64,000 nt of DNA from Prochlorococcus sp. AG-347-L02 (lineage in GTDB: Bacteria; Cyanobacteriota; Cyanobacteriia; PCC-6307; Cyanobiaceae), in the NCBI GenBank assembly GCA_003281255.1, contig QCCL01000003.1, forward strand, positions 57,277 to 121,276, written 5' to 3'. Both the position numbers and the translations under genes were made by a program. Of this stretch, positions 62,400-64,000 are shown piece by piece. The notes below the pieces were generated by a model. That model was not told where the DNA came from. It searched no databases and was given only the letters and a program-made list of their open reading frames with translations. Every line of letters starts with the position of its first letter. Position 1 is the stretch's first letter.

Positions 62400-64000
62400 A
62401 TGCCTCTTTCTCTCGCTGAATTTCAAGCTGAACTTGATAAGGGTGGGAAGGTCAGAAACAATAAGCTTTATACCATTGTTAGTGGTACTGCATGGACTAC
62501 AGCAGAAGCTAATGCTGTAAGCCTTGGAGGTCATCTAGTATCGATCAATAGCCAAGAAGAACAAGATTTTGTTTATTCAAATTTCGGTCCAACACTTGGT
62601 GATGGTGAAGATGGGAAATGGATAGGTGCTACTGATAAAGATAGTGAGGGGAGATGGGTATGGTCTGATGGATCATCTTTCACTTATACAAATTGGAACG
62701 GGCCTGAACCATCTGATGGTGGTAGTGGTGGTAGTAGAAGTGAAGATTATGGGCATTTCTTTCATATATGGGAAGGGCGATGGAATGACTGGTGGGACAA
62801 TGCTGATGGTATTAATCAAATGTCTGGAATTGCAGAGATACAACTTGTAAATGATGGGGATGCTGTCTTTGCTATTAATGGAAACACTCAAATTGGCCAA
62901 CAATTAAGTATTGAAGAGACAACAATAGATCCTGACGGGACCGGAACTCTATCGTATATCTGGCAATCATCTTCCGACGGGACAACGTGGACTCAAATAG
63001 GATCTAACGCAGTTTATACACTCAATTCATCAGAAGAAAACAAAAAAGTTAGAACAATACTTGATTACACAGATAGTCAAGGATTCTCAGAATCAGTCAC
63101 TACACTTTCTGTTGATATTCCTGCGATTGTTCCAGCATTAACCAGTTCTTCTCCTGCAGATAATTCAACGGCTGTTGCCATTAACAGCAATATTGTCCTC
63201 ACCTTCTCAGAAGCTGTTGATGTAGAAAGTGGCAATATTTTTATCTATAACGCATCCAATAATTCTGCTGTAGAAATTATTGATGTAACCAGCGGAAATG
63301 TTACAGGTACTGGTTCTAATCAAATTACTATCAATCCCAGTAGTGATTTTGCAGGGCAAACCTCATATTATGTGCAGATTGCAGCTACAGCATTCGATGA
63401 TTCTTCCAGTAATTCCTATGCAGGAATAAGTGACACAACAAGTCTTAGTTTTACCACTGCCGCTGAAACAGCTTTTACATTTTCTTCTTCTGCTACAAAC
63501 ACTGCTGGTACAAAAGTAATCCTTACCTACAACGAGGCTTTATCTTCTACAACTGCAGCAACTTCTGCTTTCTCGGTCACATCTGGCGGGTCCAGCAATA
63601 GCGTTACTGACGTATCAATATCAGGATCAACGGTAGAACTAACACTTACAACAACAGTTAAAAATGATGAGACTGTTACCGTTGCCTATACAGATCCATC
63701 TAGCGGAAATGATACTTATGCGATCCAAGATTCTGCTGGTAATGATGCTATTTCTTTAAGTTCTACCAGTGTTACCAATAATTCAACAGTAGAGGATACT
63801 TCAAGTTCATCTGGATCTTCTAGTTCATCTGGTTCCTCAAGTTCTGATTCTTCCAGTTCTGATTCCTCAACTCAAATAAAAGTAGCAGAAGTAAACTCTA
63901 CCTTTGTTGCTGATTCCAATGGATTTTCAAGTGTAAACGGCTCTGCTCCAGTTACAATTACTTCTTATACAGTTGGTCAAGAAACAACTCTTGATTCCAT
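62400..64000 (+). CDS. Large multidomain surface/secreted protein with C-type lectin, Ig-like and SwmB-like domains, 3' end beyond the window
   Basis: An open frame of 533 codons runs from ATG 62400 to the window end without a stop. Residues ~15-148 form a C-type-lectin-like domain: YTIVSGTAWTTAEANAVSLG, GKWIGATDKDSEG, EPSD and RWNDWWDN (EPN/WND-like calcium-site positions), without the cysteines of animal lectins. An Ig-like block follows (~152-240, LSYIWQSSSDGTTW). Next comes a Big_5-like domain (~245-355, SPADNSTAVAINSNIVLTFSEAV) and a SwmB-like repeat (~356-465, VILTYNEALSSTTAA, VTVAYTDPSSGND). Then comes a Ser-rich stretch. It has no signal peptide, so type I secretion is likely. It is visibly richer in G+C than the core genes, suggesting transfer. 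An adhesin or motility-type cell-surface role is inferred. Confidence 0.85.
   Translation, partial: MPLSLAEFQAELDKGGKVRNNKLYTIVSGTAWTTAEANAVSLGGHLVSINSQEEQDFVYSNFGPTLGDGEDGKWIGATDKDSEGRWVWSDGSSFTYTNWNGPEPSDGGSGGSRSEDYGHFFHIWEGRWNDWWDNADGINQMSGIAEIQLVNDGDAVFAINGNTQIGQQLSIEETTIDPDGTGTLSYIWQSSSDGTTWTQIGSNAVYTLNSSEENKKVRTILDYTDSQGFSESVTTLSVDIPAIVPALTSSSPADNSTAVAINSNIVLTFSEAVDVESGNIFIYNASNNSAVEIIDVTSGNVTGTGSNQITINPSSDFAGQTSYYVQIAATAFDDSSSNSYAGISDTTSLSFTTAAETAFTFSSSATNTAGTKVILTYNEALSSTTAATSAFSVTSGGSSNSVTDVSISGSTVELTLTTTVKNDETVTVAYTDPSSGNDTYAIQDSAGNDAISLSSTSVTNNSTVEDTSSSSGSSSSSGSSSSDSSSSDSSTQIKVAEVNSTFVADSNGFSSVNGSAPVTITSYTVGQETTLDS
63799..63870 (+). repeat. Serine-codon low-complexity stretch in the surface-protein gene
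   Basis: Repeated TCT, TCA, AGT, TCC and GAT codons encode runs of Ser with Gly and Asp spacers. It lies in frame and probably forms a flexible linker. The mixture of codons argues for selection on the protein rather than simple DNA slippage. Confidence 0.8.

Noticed and set aside
62626..62850. 74-codon frame inside the lectin region
   Set aside because: It is the wrong frame of the long surface-protein gene, whose own frame shows clear domain motifs.

Overview
The window is a compact, very A+T-rich piece of a picocyanobacterial chromosome, most likely a high-light-adapted Prochlorococcus (strain not determined). The grounds are the low G+C, a high-light-inducible protein, a nickel superoxide dismutase with its own maturation protease, the ClpR/ClpP pair, a ZipN/Ftn2 division protein, a long cyanobacterial ThiE, several cyanobacteria-only DUF families, and genes packed with few-base or negative spacing. 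Almost all of it is conserved core genome. No phage genes, insertion sequences, CRISPR arrays or rRNA genes were seen.

Layout. 1-5456: a minus-strand run (DUF3086 protein, cut by the window edge; DUF3119 protein; MlaE-type permease; sugar/cation symporter), tRNA-Gly, and glycogen debranching enzyme. 5892-7872: HU and a cluster of tiny mostly membrane proteins ending in an Hli protein. 7928-12476 (minus): cobD, ilvC, clpP, clpR and a membrane PIN-TRAM protein. 12573-19629: hemW, panB, the SRP RNA gene, then a minus-strand wall/division block read miaB, ddl, unknown, ftsQ, ftsZ. 19702-30327: tRNA-His, an amidohydrolase/FAD-oxidase pair, folC, argD directly behind tRNA-Leu, two tiny overlapping membrane ORFs, murA, a SpoU methylase, lpdA and trpC. 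30383-31887: a nickel module (putative Ni transporter, sodX, sodN). 31966-44960: FKBP isomerase, lnt, mnmA, nnrD/E, a sigma factor, pdhA, zipN, ffh, rpsP, phoH and a BI-1 protein. 45012-54918: an unknown protein, era, a fused trmD-ispF reading frame, a TIGR03792-type protein, larB, two small ORFs, thiS, thiE, ribF, a DUF3611 protein, surE, pheS and nadK. 54930-61731: cbiET, two small unknowns, ribD, ftsH, argF and lexA with its operator.

The last 2.2 kb changes character. After tRNA-Ala (61797-61869) comes about 530 bases with no convincing gene. Then a long open frame opens at 62400 and runs off the window. It encodes a C-type-lectin-like domain, Ig-like/SwmB-like domains and a serine-rich stretch, with base composition unlike the core genes. 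This looks like the edge of an accessory surface-protein region placed next to a tRNA.

Shared themes: nickel handling (transporter, SodX, SodN, LarB), cell division and wall synthesis (ftsZ, ftsQ, zipN, ddl, murA), both SRP components (ffs and ffh), cobalamin (cobD, cbiET), flavin/thiamine synthesis (ribF, ribD, thiE, thiS), and tRNA modification (miaB, mnmA, trmD). Streamlining shows as repeated tail-to-tail overlaps and ATGA-type start/stop overlaps.
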